DNA of 64,000 nt from Bacillus sp. FJAT-27225. Lineage in GTDB: Bacteria > Bacillota > Bacilli > Bacillales > Cytobacillaceae. A model generated the notes under the pieces. That model had not been told where the DNA came from. It was given only the letters and a program-made list of their open reading frames with translations, and ran no database searches. Positions within the stretch are counted from its first letter, which is position 1, and the number at the start of each line of letters is the position of its first letter. Position numbers and translations under genes: made by a program. The DNA is taken from NCBI RefSeq assembly GCF_001685025.1, contig NZ_MAYU01000022.1:124001-188000 (forward strand), in the 5' to 3' direction. Shown here piece after piece: positions 37,277-45,056 of this stretch.

Positions 37277-38401
37277 TCAGCGCTCACACGCAAAATTGTC
37301 TTTGTCGCGGTCCATTTTTGCCTGGTAGGCTGGATGGGTGGACGGGACTCCATTCGGGTAGACTTTTCTAAGTTCGGTACAGTTTGCGAAATTTTCCTGG
37401 CCACCTGTGGCAGGTGCTGGCTGCTTGGCAGGTGCTGGCTGCTTTGAAGCTGCCGGTTTGCTGGAAGACGATTGTTTTGAGTCAAGGTCGCCTTTAGTCG
37501 TGCCTTCCGATCCATATGCCCATAAGCCTTTCCCGGCCTGGCGCGCTTCCCGTGCAAATTTCACAAAAAACTCACTGTACTTCACATCCGGCGGATACGT
37601 CGATGGCTCAGCATATCCGTTCAACACTAAATCTGCGTTGAACATTTTAGCGCGGATTTCCTTTTCGTTCATATCATTTGAAGGTACTCCAAGCCAAATT
37701 ATACGCAAGTAACGGCCATAGCGATCAGTGTCGCTCACATCTTTTTGGATGTAGACGGTTTTTCCGCTAAGTTTTGACTTCGTGTAATTGCTAGCTTCTT
37801 TTCCGTATGTTTCATGCCGGTTCGTTGATTCAGGCGTATTGACGCCGACAAGGCGAATTTTTCTTCCGTCTGTAAGTTCTACTGTATCACCGTCAACTAC
37901 GCGGCCAATGGTGACCTTTTCAAGGGCCATTGCGGCCATTGCGGCTTTGCTTGCCTCTTCCGCAGCTTTTGCTTTGGCCTCGGCTTCAGCCTTTGCCTTC
38001 GCTTCTGCCTCTGCTTTGGCTTTGGCTTCCGCCTCAGCTTTAGCCTTGTCTTCTGCTTCGGCTTTTGCTTTTGCCTCCGCTTCAGCTTTTTCTGCTTCTG
38101 CTTGCGCCTTTTCTTCAGCTTCTTTTTCCGCCTCGGCAGCAGAAAGCTTTTCTTCGTCTCTATCTGCTTTCTTTTCTTCTACTTTCGGTTTGGCAGCTGC
38201 TTCTTCTGGCGCTGGTCCCCCTGAGCAGCCTACTAAAATAAAGGTCAGCAGCAAACCCGTGCTAATCAGGAGCCCTGGCCGTTTAAAATAGGCCTTCCCT
38301 TTCCCCTTTTGGATGCTGAACCATGTACCAGCAGCATATATCAAGACACCGATGAAAGCCACTAGCACAACAAATGCCATCAGTAACAAGATTGTTTTCA
38401 A
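37277..38401 (-). CDS. Thermonuclease with Excalibur domain
   Basis: A 374-residue surface nuclease. Order: membrane segment (about 2-24), second hydrophobic segment with a lipobox-like LVGC (about 45-60), an Ala/Glu/Lys helical linker of repeated AEAKAK words (about 65-150), a staphylococcal-type nuclease domain (RVVDGDTVEL...IRLVGVNTPEST near 168-195, with GRYLRIIWL further on), a Ser/Pro/Lys linker and a C-terminal Excalibur calcium-binding domain (ENFANCTELRK...DRDKDNFACER). TTG start at 38401, with GGGGGAG seven bases upstream. Likely anchored outside the cell and degrading nucleic acids. Confidence 0.88.
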   Translation of the reverse strand: MKTILLLMAFVVLVAFIGVLIYAAGTWFSIQKGKGKAYFKRPGLLISTGLLLTFILVGCSGGPAPEEAAAKPKVEEKKADRDEEKLSAAEAEKEAEEKAQAEAEKAEAEAKAKAEAEDKAKAEAEAKAKAEAEAKAKAEAEAKAKAAEEASKAAMAAMALEKVTIGRVVDGDTVELTDGRKIRLVGVNTPESTNRHETYGKEASNYTKSKLSGKTVYIQKDVSDTDRYGRYLRIIWLGVPSNDMNEKEIRAKMFNADLVLNGYAEPSTYPPDVKYSEFFVKFAREARQAGKGLWAYGSEGTTKGDLDSKQSSSSKPAASKQPAPAKQPAPATGGQENFANCTELRKVYPNGVPSTHPAYQAKMDRDKDNFACER

Positions 38402-38551
38402 ATCCTTACTCCCCCTCAATAATTTACCATTATAATTATATCAACTATAAAAAAAGTATAAAGAGGGAAAATTCCTCATGGGAGGAATAAAAAGGAATTA
38501 TTATTGGGTAGGTAAGGTAAAAACGATCTTGCATGGGATGGGAGCAGATGT

Positions 38552-38974
38552 ATGACTATTAAGGGATTAAATCATTTTCTTTTTTCAGTAAGCGATTTAG
38601 AACAGTCAATTACATTTTACCAAGATGTATTTTGTGCTCGGCTGCTGGTCAAAGGAAGGAGCACAGCATACTTCGATTTGGCAGGGATGTGGCTGGGATT
38701 GAATGTGGAGAAGGATATTCCGAGGAATGAGATCCGGGAATCGTATACACATATAGCGTTCTCGGTAGATGAAGCCGATTTTGAAGAGTTGATTGAAAGG
38801 CTGAAGCTGCTCGGAGTCGAAATCCTGCCGGGACGCGAGCGTGATGAGCGGGATAAGCGCTCCGTTTATTTTGCAGATCCCGACGGCCATAAATTTGAAT
38901 TTCATACTGGGACGCTTGATGATCGGTTGGAGTATTATAGAAAAGAAAAGGGTCATATGGAGTTTTATGAATGA
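38552..38974 (+). CDS. fosB: Metallothiol transferase FosB (fosfomycin resistance)
   Basis: A 140-residue glyoxalase-fold enzyme that opens the fosfomycin epoxide with a thiol (bacillithiol or cysteine). It closely follows B. subtilis FosB. Metal ligands His8 (LNHFLF), His66 (SYTHIAF) and Glu116 (HKFEFHTG) are all present, as is the PGRERDERD fosfomycin-binding loop near 93-101. GGGAG precedes the ATG. It is chromosomal-type and not next to any mobile element. Confidence 0.93.
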   Translation: MTIKGLNHFLFSVSDLEQSITFYQDVFCARLLVKGRSTAYFDLAGMWLGLNVEKDIPRNEIRESYTHIAFSVDEADFEELIERLKLLGVEILPGRERDERDKRSVYFADPDGHKFEFHTGTLDDRLEYYRKEKGHMEFYE

Positions 38975-39032
38975 ATTATTGATTATTAGTTAATTTAGTT
39001 TTTTGATACATGGGGATGTAGCAGCAGATTAG

Positions 39033-39136
39033 ATTGGTAACGTTTTGAGTTCTAAAAACATACAAAATGTAACCAATAGACTGTATTGGTAACGTTTTGG
39101 GCACTGGAACCATTTGAAATGTGCCCAATAAACTGA
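39033..39136. repeat. Two tandem 52-bp intergenic repeats
   Basis: Units at 39033-39084 and 39085-39136, each beginning ATTGGTAACGTTTTG. Inside unit 1, ATTGGTAACGTTTT is inverted near its end as AAAATGTAACCAAT, giving a hairpin; unit 2 ends in CCCAAT in the same way. Same period and symmetry as the repeats at 13413 and 59309, with unrelated sequence. Confidence 0.8.
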
Positions 39137-39186
39137 TTAGACACGCTTTCCTGTTAGCTAAATAGTCGAAAGCTCTTTAACCCAAT

Positions 39187-39214
39187 AAAAAGAGGGGATA
39201 TCTCCCCTCTTTTT
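39187..39214. terminator. Bidirectional terminator
   Basis: AAAAAGAGGGGA and TCCCCTCTTTTT pair almost without loop. It terminates the minus-strand Spo0E-like gene and could also end fosB transcripts. Confidence 0.85.
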
Positions 39215-39239
39215 ACATGTTCGTCCTCGTGTATTCTTC

Positions 39240-39425
39240 CTAACTTACCTTGGAATTTTCTTTAAGTAATTGATATTGATAAATGTAATAGTCCAATTCC
39301 TGGCTGATTTCAAGGGATTGGTTACTCTTTATTCCATAGTCTTGGCTTGCGGTGATCATTTCTTTCCTCAAGTATTCTATATAGGTATGGAGTTCTGAAG
39401 GAGTGAAAATGCGGGATGTTTTCAT
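39240..39425 (-). CDS. Spo0E-like aspartyl-phosphate phosphatase
   Basis: A 61-residue two-helix protein of the Spo0E family, which dephosphorylates Spo0A-P and delays sporulation. The signature SQELDYYIYQY near residues 42-52 carries the SxELD motif. An AGGGG-type site precedes the ATG. It lies in the same 64-kb stretch as a KinB-like kinase. Confidence 0.85.
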   Translation of the reverse strand: MKTSRIFTPSELHTYIEYLRKEMITASQDYGIKSNQSLEISQELDYYIYQYQLLKENSKVS

Positions 39426-39506
39426 GATATATCCCCTACTTTCAGCAGTTGTTTCTATTATTATAACAGTTAGAACTGAGGAAAATACCGCCTTTATTTG
39501 AAGACT

Positions 39507-40106
39507 TTATGGCATATTCAGTGACCAATCCTCCCCATTCATCTCATCAATCCCTTTAAGGAAGGATTTAAGAATGAGCCTCAAACTAAGATCCGTATCC
39601 AATACCATTCCAAATCCGCCCTTTTGTTCAAGAGAAGAAAATCCATGCAAGATGCTTCGCAGCCCTCGTACAGCATGTAAAACACTTTCTCCTTCCAGGC
39701 CATAGGCCGTAAGAACACGTTTTGTCAGGTCGACGATTTTATCTCCAATCTTGTGGAACTCTTCATTATTGATATTTCTTGGAGACAATGTAGCTTCATA
39801 TAAACCTGGATGTTTCCGGGCGAATTCAATATACGCTTTTGCAAGGCTCATCACAGCCTCTTCTCCAGCAAGGCCGACTGCCTCACTTGCCAGAGATTCA
39901 TATAAACGTTTGATTCCATACAGAGCCAAATTTTCCTGCAGCCCTGACAAGCCATCAAAATGATTATATAAAGAGGGGGGCCGTATATTCAGTTCTTTCG
40001 CGAGATTTGCAAGAGTAACCTCTGCGACTCCGGCTTCATCCGCAATCTTTACCGCAGTCTCTAAAATTGTTGTTAAATCTAGCGCTTGTTTTGGTCTAGG
40101 TGACAT
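39507..40106 (-). CDS. TetR/AcrR-family regulator
   Basis: A 199-residue repressor. The N-terminal HTH is VTLANLAKELNIRPPSLYNHF at about residues 30-50; the remainder is the helical ligand domain of the WHG type. It lies ten bases after the MBL-fold gene, so the two share a transcript; a pair of palindromes at their common promoter suggests self-regulation. Confidence 0.9.
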   Translation of the reverse strand: MSPRPKQALDLTTILETAVKIADEAGVAEVTLANLAKELNIRPPSLYNHFDGLSGLQENLALYGIKRLYESLASEAVGLAGEEAVMSLAKAYIEFARKHPGLYEATLSPRNINNEEFHKIGDKIVDLTKRVLTAYGLEGESVLHAVRGLRSILHGFSSLEQKGGFGMVLDTDLSLRLILKSFLKGIDEMNGEDWSLNMP

Positions 40107-40116
40107 ACTTTCGCTC

Positions 40117-40824
40117 CTACATTATCATTTTTTCAAATCTTCGAATAACCTCTTCCATATGTCCTACAGGATTCTTGAGCAATTCGCCATGCCCCGTGGC
40201 AAGGAGGGACGGTTCTAGTTTGCATAGTTTTCTCGCGCTTTTCAAGGCCGATGACCTGCTCCATGTCCCGAATGCAGGAAAAGGAAACAGCAGTCTTTTG
40301 TCACCTGCAACGGCCAGACCGGCTCTTGTTTGGAATGCATCTCCTGAAATCAAAGCTTGGCTGCGGGTATCAAAAAAAGACATTGAGCCGGGGGTATGCC
40401 CTGGTGTCTCCACAGCGAGGAGTGAACCAACCCGGTCTCCTTCTTTTAACAGCAAATCCGCCCTTGTTTTCACACTTTTAGGTATGCCACCCTTGATTGG
40501 TGTTTGCTCTTCCTGTGGATCGAGTGACCGGTCTCCATTCAGTATTCTTGAATCTCTCTCCGAAATATACACAAGAGCATCTGGAAAAGAAGCTTTGATG
40601 ATGTCGAGTGCCCCTACATGGTCTTCATGGGCATGAGTAAGAACAATGCTGGTTATTGGTTTGCCAATTGACCCTGCCGCTTTCAAAATTCCTTTTGCAG
40701 AGAATGGCATGGCTGCATCCACCAGCGTCAAACCAGCTTCCTCTTCTATAAGATAACAATTTACTGGAAAAAGCCTCGGAAGGGTTGTTAACTGAATTAA
40801 ATTTCCTTCTTGGATCACTCTCAT
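40117..40824 (-). CDS. MBL-fold metallo-hydrolase
   Basis: A 235-residue metallo-beta-lactamase fold protein. Metal ligands are seen in LTHAHEDHVGAL near residues 62-73, in TPGHTPGSM near 136-144, in SGDAFQ near 156-161 and in a C-terminal GHGE. Function within the superfamily is not evident. It is co-transcribed with the TetR regulator that probably controls it, so its substrate may relate to the inducer. Confidence 0.88.
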   Translation of the reverse strand: MRVIQEGNLIQLTTLPRLFPVNCYLIEEEAGLTLVDAAMPFSAKGILKAAGSIGKPITSIVLTHAHEDHVGALDIIKASFPDALVYISERDSRILNGDRSLDPQEEQTPIKGGIPKSVKTRADLLLKEGDRVGSLLAVETPGHTPGSMSFFDTRSQALISGDAFQTRAGLAVAGDKRLLFPFPAFGTWSRSSALKSARKLCKLEPSLLATGHGELLKNPVGHMEEVIRRFEKMIM

Positions 40825-40843
40825 TTTATCCCGCCCCTTTAAA

Positions 40844-40890
40844 ACTAATATGATTAGTTTTATTTTAACTAATCATATTAGTTTTTGCAA
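40844..40890 (-). promoter_or_regulatory. Promoter overlapped by two TetR-type palindromes
   Basis: On the minus strand TTGCAA (40885-40890) and TAAAAT (40862-40867) are 17 bases apart. Two 15-base sites with ACTAAT/ATTAGT arms, at 40844-40858 and 40868-40882, are mutual inverted copies with centres 24 bases apart. One fills the spacer, the other covers the start point region. This is a very likely operator for the TetR regulator. Confidence 0.85.
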
Positions 40891-40913
40891 TATGTAAATC
40901 TAGAATTTTTTAA

Positions 40914-40946
40914 CAAAAAAACACTCTAAAAAATCAGAGTGTTTTT
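40914..40946 (-). terminator. Terminator of the VanW-family gene
   Basis: ACACTCT and AGAGTGT pair with an 8-nt loop and adjacent A and T runs. Confidence 0.8.
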
Positions 40947-40996
40947 GTACCGACCCATAATTCCTCTTTATTTTTCGATTCAACCTGCTAAACCAG

Positions 40997-41992
40997 TTAC
41001 ACCCGTTTCTTAATGGCGTCCTTAAATTTGTTGGCAGTCCTGATTTCGACGGTCAAAGCGCCTTTTTTCATAACAGTCTTCACGAGGAACGGGGCGCCGC
41101 TTGTATTTAAGAAACGGAAATCAAGTCCCCCATAGGAAACCGTTGCGTCCCTTCCCTGTGGAACGTAGCCGACGTTAAGGGAGTGATGGTGCCACTCAAC
41201 ATAATCGACTCCAAGTTGGTCCACTGCATTGAAAAGAGTGGAAGATGTTTGGCAAATGCCACCGCCGATCCCCATGACCAGCTTTTTGTTTACGATTTCC
41301 TTGGCAGGCTGATAGCCATGGGCTTCGTCACTAGGGCCGACCTCAGTATTGAACGAAAAATGATCTCCGACTCCAACGATCAGATTATTAATTGCCTTGG
41401 CGGACAATTCAATATTTTTGGTTCTGCCGGCAACACTGCTATCAAAATAGGTCGTATACGAGGCGACAAGAACTTCATTCAATTGGGCTGCATCTTCGGC
41501 AGCATAGCTATTGGCGTTCGTGATAACTGGTAAAACGACATCCCCGCCGGTTGCCGAGGCCTTCAGCACACTCTCGACCAATTCGGCTTCTTCCAGGATG
41601 ACTCGCTGCTCTCCCTTAATGATTTGTCCATCGGGGCCTATCCGGTCAAGCGTTCCGCGTTTGTCATAGCCAGGCTTACCCTCTGTCCCCGCAGCAAGCT
41701 CCCTTGCCCATTTTTCAAGATTCTTTTTGTATTCATCGTTGTTTTTTCCATAACCCATTTCTTCAGGAATAAAGGCATGGATGGCATAGCTCTTTGCTGG
41801 ATCCTTTATATAAATGACTGTTGGTTGTTTAACGGGTTCTTTTACAGGTGCTTCCGGCTTTTGTTCAGCCTTCCTGTCTACTGCGTTCACTTTCTTCGGC
41901 TGCTTGCTCACTTCCACTCCATCCGTACATCCGGCCAAGCCTATGAAACTACAAATCAACAACACAGATACTCCTTTTGTTAGCTTCAACAT
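40997..41992 (-). CDS. VanW-family lipoprotein
   Basis: A 331-residue lipoprotein (signal about residues 5-19, lipobox GLAGC). A Lys/Pro-rich spacer (about 25-60) is followed by the VanW domain, with GVGDHFSFNTEVGP near 205-218 and MGIGGGICQTSSTLFNA near 240-256. The ATG at 41992 follows GGGGG by three bases. VanW proteins occur in vancomycin-resistance loci and widely in Firmicutes; the role is unclear and no van genes are nearby. Confidence 0.9.
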   Translation of the reverse strand: MLKLTKGVSVLLICSFIGLAGCTDGVEVSKQPKKVNAVDRKAEQKPEAPVKEPVKQPTVIYIKDPAKSYAIHAFIPEEMGYGKNNDEYKKNLEKWARELAAGTEGKPGYDKRGTLDRIGPDGQIIKGEQRVILEEAELVESVLKASATGGDVVLPVITNANSYAAEDAAQLNEVLVASYTTYFDSSVAGRTKNIELSAKAINNLIVGVGDHFSFNTEVGPSDEAHGYQPAKEIVNKKLVMGIGGGICQTSSTLFNAVDQLGVDYVEWHHHSLNVGYVPQGRDATVSYGGLDFRFLNTSGAPFLVKTVMKKGALTVEIRTANKFKDAIKKRV

Positions 41993-42174
41993 AATCCCCC
42001 ATACTCTTTTTTCTATGCTCTTTTGCATGCGCAAAAAAGCTACCTACGTATTATATTCTGTTCTTGATAAAAGATTTCCTCTTTCTTTATATGAAACAAA
42101 TTCCGACAAAAAATGTTTTTTTCAACCGATTTTTACATTTTAAATTTAATTGGGCCACTATGTTTCTGTGAATT

Positions 42175-43446
42175 CTATTCTCCGATAGGAACCTCTTGTT
42201 CTATTAGGAGTGGGAAATGCAAAATAAAACTAGTTCCCTGCCCTGGTTTGCTTTCAACAAAAACCTTCCCATTCATAGAGTGTACAATACTATAAACAAC
42301 CATCATTCCAAGACCCGTTCCGTTTTTTCCCTTTAAAGAAAAATATGGTTCTCCCAGTCTCTCGATTTGTTTACGTTCCATCCCCACACCCGTATCAGAA
42401 ATGCGGATCTCACCAATATTGCCCTTCACTTGGGATTGTACGGTTAATGTACCGCCATTTTCCTCCATTGCTTCTATTGCATTTTTTACGATATTTAAAA
42501 TACATTGATGAAACAATTGGCGTTCACCTTTTACCTTCATTTCCTGGTTAAGGCTCGTATGCACGAGTACTGAATTCATATTTGCAAGAGGATGAATGAC
42601 CTCAATAATATGCAGTATTTCTCTACTTACATCCAACACTTCCATTTTATTCGAGGCCGGTTTAGCGAACGTCAGATAATCAGTAATGATTCTTTCGGCA
42701 CGTTCAAGTTCAGTTTTCGCCAATGAGATAAATTCCCTCTTTTTATCAACAGGATAATCGTCGTTCTCCAGTATTTGAAGGAATCCTTTCGTTACTGTTA
42801 AAGGATTGCGGATTTCATGAGAGATGGAAGCAGCGAGGTGGCTTACAATTTCAAGTTTTTCAGAACGTTGAATTCTTTTTTTGATGGCAATCGAATTGCG
42901 TACCCATTCCAGGGCGTATATTAAAATCAGGATGCTTGCCCCATAGAAGGAAACAATTAAAAAATCATAGCCTGTTGTATAATTAAAGATGTACTGTATA
43001 AGTTTCATCCCGGAATAACCTACTAAAATGACGGCGCAGCTTGTCATTGCTAATTTCTTGCGAAGCCGCCATTTATGGTAGTGTTTGGATAAAATATAAA
43101 TGACAATGCTTTCAATCATGACCATGATTGTATTTGCCATCGCTTCGTCCGGTGAATAGACCATGATATAACCAATCGCAAATGCCGATAATATCGGCAA
43201 GGTCAAACTTCCCCCATATAACCCTCCGATCAGAATTACGGTATGGCGCAAATCCATCATAAACATCCCATTTATTTGGACAGTAAAGATAAAATTGACG
43301 AATAATGCCAATGCAAAAGACACCGTATAAACCAAACTCCTGCTCTGCTTAGAATATTCCTTGGTATCCAGCAGCATCTCCGTAAAGACTGTAATCAGCA
43401 GAATCAATAGTAGGTCAATCATTAGCATTTCAAATGTATTGAACAT
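42175..43446 (-). CDS. KinB-like membrane sensor histidine kinase
   Basis: A 423-residue kinase with six hydrophobic segments (residues 1-185) and no periplasmic sensor domain, then the phosphoacceptor helix ASISHEIRNPLTVTKGFLQ near 208-226 with His213, and an ATPase domain with N-box NIVKNAIEAM near 310 and GTGLGM near 373. The layout and HisKA sequence resemble B. subtilis KinB, which feeds the Spo0A phosphorelay. No response regulator is adjacent, in line with an orphan sporulation kinase. Confidence 0.85.
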   Translation of the reverse strand: MFNTFEMLMIDLLLILLITVFTEMLLDTKEYSKQSRSLVYTVSFALALFVNFIFTVQINGMFMMDLRHTVILIGGLYGGSLTLPILSAFAIGYIMVYSPDEAMANTIMVMIESIVIYILSKHYHKWRLRKKLAMTSCAVILVGYSGMKLIQYIFNYTTGYDFLIVSFYGASILILIYALEWVRNSIAIKKRIQRSEKLEIVSHLAASISHEIRNPLTVTKGFLQILENDDYPVDKKREFISLAKTELERAERIITDYLTFAKPASNKMEVLDVSREILHIIEVIHPLANMNSVLVHTSLNQEMKVKGERQLFHQCILNIVKNAIEAMEENGGTLTVQSQVKGNIGEIRISDTGVGMERKQIERLGEPYFSLKGKNGTGLGMMVVYSIVHSMNGKVFVESKPGQGTSFILHFPLLIEQEVPIGE

Positions 43447-43621
43447 GAATAAGTCCCCTACTAGAAAATAGTTTCTCTTTTCATTATATTTCCTATTTAG
43501 TTATCCAGATAGTGGTAGGGGAAACATTTTTAAATAATTTATCGAATTCTGTATGCTTCACGAGCGACTGAGAGTTAGAGCAATACACCTCTCCGGCAAT
43601 AGAATTTGCCACGTGAGGAAG

Positions 43622-43759
43622 CTAGTCCTTCAACTTTGAAATCTTCTTCGTGATTTCATTAATTTCCTTCTCGACCTCGTAGAGATTTTTCTGTATTCGA
43701 TCCCTTCTAGCTGTTAGTACACTCAGCTGCTCTTTAAGTTCCTCTTTATTTTCAGCCAT
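43622..43759 (-). CDS. Small coiled-coil protein (45 aa)
   Basis: A short gene from ATG 43757-43759 to TAG 43622-43624, with AGGAGG about eight bases upstream. The product is a single charged helix (starting MAENKEELKEQLSVL, ending KKISKLKD) with heptad spacing of Leu/Ile, so it should form a coiled coil. It resembles other tiny Bacillus coiled-coil proteins of unknown function. Confidence 0.75.
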   Translation of the reverse strand: MAENKEELKEQLSVLTARRDRIQKNLYEVEKEINEITKKISKLKD

Positions 43760-43852
43760 TTAACTTTCCTCCATTGATGGTCTTTTGTTAGAAATCCTTC
43801 TTTATTTTGTATATCATCGTCTATTTATATGACGAATTGCTCGTTTTTTTAA

Positions 43853-43890
43853 ATAAAAAAATGCGTTATTCATGTCCTTGAATAACGCAT
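43853..43890 (-). terminator. Terminator of the yitT-like gene
   Basis: A 12-bp perfect stem (ATGCGTTATTCA / TGAATAACGCAT) with a 6-nt loop, followed by seven T residues on the minus strand. Confidence 0.9.
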
Positions 43891-43901
43891 CAGCTTTAAT
43901 T

Positions 43902-44774
43902 TTAATGAATATCCCGCTTTCGGAAGTTTCCACCCTTTACTTCTGCCACATCATAAACAGTAATGAACGCCTGTGGATCGATTTCATTAATAATATCCTT
44001 CATTTTGCTATCCTCAAGACGGTTGATAACACATGTGATTTCCTTGAATCTCTCGTTGGAATATCCGCCTTCAACCATTTTCAATGTCGAACCTCGCCCC
44101 AGCCGGTCACGGATCGTCTCAACCATTTCCTCGGGTTTATTGGTAATAATTTTAAAGGTTTTCGCACCACTTAACCCTTCTTCAACAATATGGATAACTT
44201 TGGATGCAATAAAATAGGCAATACCGGACAAAAATGCCCCCTTCAGGCCGAATACGGTCGAAACGACAATAAAGACAAACATGTTGAGGAATAAAATGAA
44301 ATCGCTCGTCCCAAATGGGAGTCTCCGGGAAAGGAGGACAGCTAGCATATCAATTCCGTCGAGGGCACCGCCATTCCTAAGTGCCAAACCCATCCCAAAG
44401 CCAATGATGATTCCGCCCACTACCGTTATTAATAGCGTATCTCCTTGGATAATCGTCGGAATATGGTGCATGATGCTTGTCCCGACTGCAAGTGACGAAA
44501 TCCCAATGACCGAGTTTAGCGCAAAGCTCCTGCCGATTTGTTTATAACCCAAGTAGACGAACGGTATATTTAACAGTGCAATCAATACTCCAAGTTGAAT
44601 CCCCATTAACTGTGAACCAACAATGCTGAGGCCGGTCACTCCGCCATCCGATACGCTATTAGGGATTAAGACGGCTTCGAGTCCGTACGCTGTGATAAAT
44701 CCGCCAATAATAATCATCAATACCCGTGCTATTTTTATCAATTTTCTTGGTTGGTGCTTCGTTTCTGAGTTCAA
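43902..44774 (-). CDS. YitT-family membrane protein
   Basis: A 290-residue protein with five to six hydrophobic segments (about residues 15-205) and a C-terminal soluble DUF2179 domain (about 212-280, with KTFKIITNKPEEM). This is the standard YitT layout. The TTG at 44774 is chosen because AGGGGG lies six bases upstream. Function unknown; multiple paralogues are usual in Bacillus. Confidence 0.88.
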   Translation of the reverse strand: MNSETKHQPRKLIKIARVLMIIIGGFITAYGLEAVLIPNSVSDGGVTGLSIVGSQLMGIQLGVLIALLNIPFVYLGYKQIGRSFALNSVIGISSLAVGTSIMHHIPTIIQGDTLLITVVGGIIIGFGMGLALRNGGALDGIDMLAVLLSRRLPFGTSDFILFLNMFVFIVVSTVFGLKGAFLSGIAYFIASKVIHIVEEGLSGAKTFKIITNKPEEMVETIRDRLGRGSTLKMVEGGYSNERFKEITCVINRLEDSKMKDIINEIDPQAFITVYDVAEVKGGNFRKRDIH

Positions 44775-44876
44775 ACTATTTCCCCCTGCCCAATGCCTTA
44801 CCATACTTTTTTTGTAAAAATTTATCTCTTAAAAGACTATCAATAATATGGCCTTCATTCAATAGTGAGTTTTGGA

Positions 44877-44934
44877 GTATTAATCCAGATTACTGTGTGG
44901 GTATGTAGACCCAGTGGATTAGTTTAATACTTTT
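44877..44934 (+). promoter_or_regulatory. Imperfect inverted repeat in the symporter upstream region
   Basis: A long imperfect palindrome pairs AGTATTAATCCA with TGGATTAGTTTAATACT, with an inner GGGT/ACCC stem, followed by four T residues. It lies about 125-180 bases before the alanine symporter start and could be a terminator-like leader element or operator. Matches no riboswitch I can recognise. Confidence 0.4.
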
Positions 44935-45056
44935 GCAGAATTTTCTCGAAATAGTTTTAGTTTCAAGTATTAAGGGTAATTGTCACTATTATTCGACAAT
45001 CTTCCCGGCAAAATAGGAAAGTTGGGAACTATACATATGTTAAAAGGTGGGATTCT

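Noticed and set aside
37788-38291. Ala/Ser-rich 167-codon open frame on the plus strand
   Set aside because: It is the antisense of the Ala/Glu/Lys linker of the nuclease; the low-complexity DNA keeps the opposite strand open.
38552-38974. Mobile fosfomycin-resistance cassette
   Set aside because: fosB has no flanking transposase, inverted repeats or base-composition shift; chromosomal fosB is normal in Bacillus.
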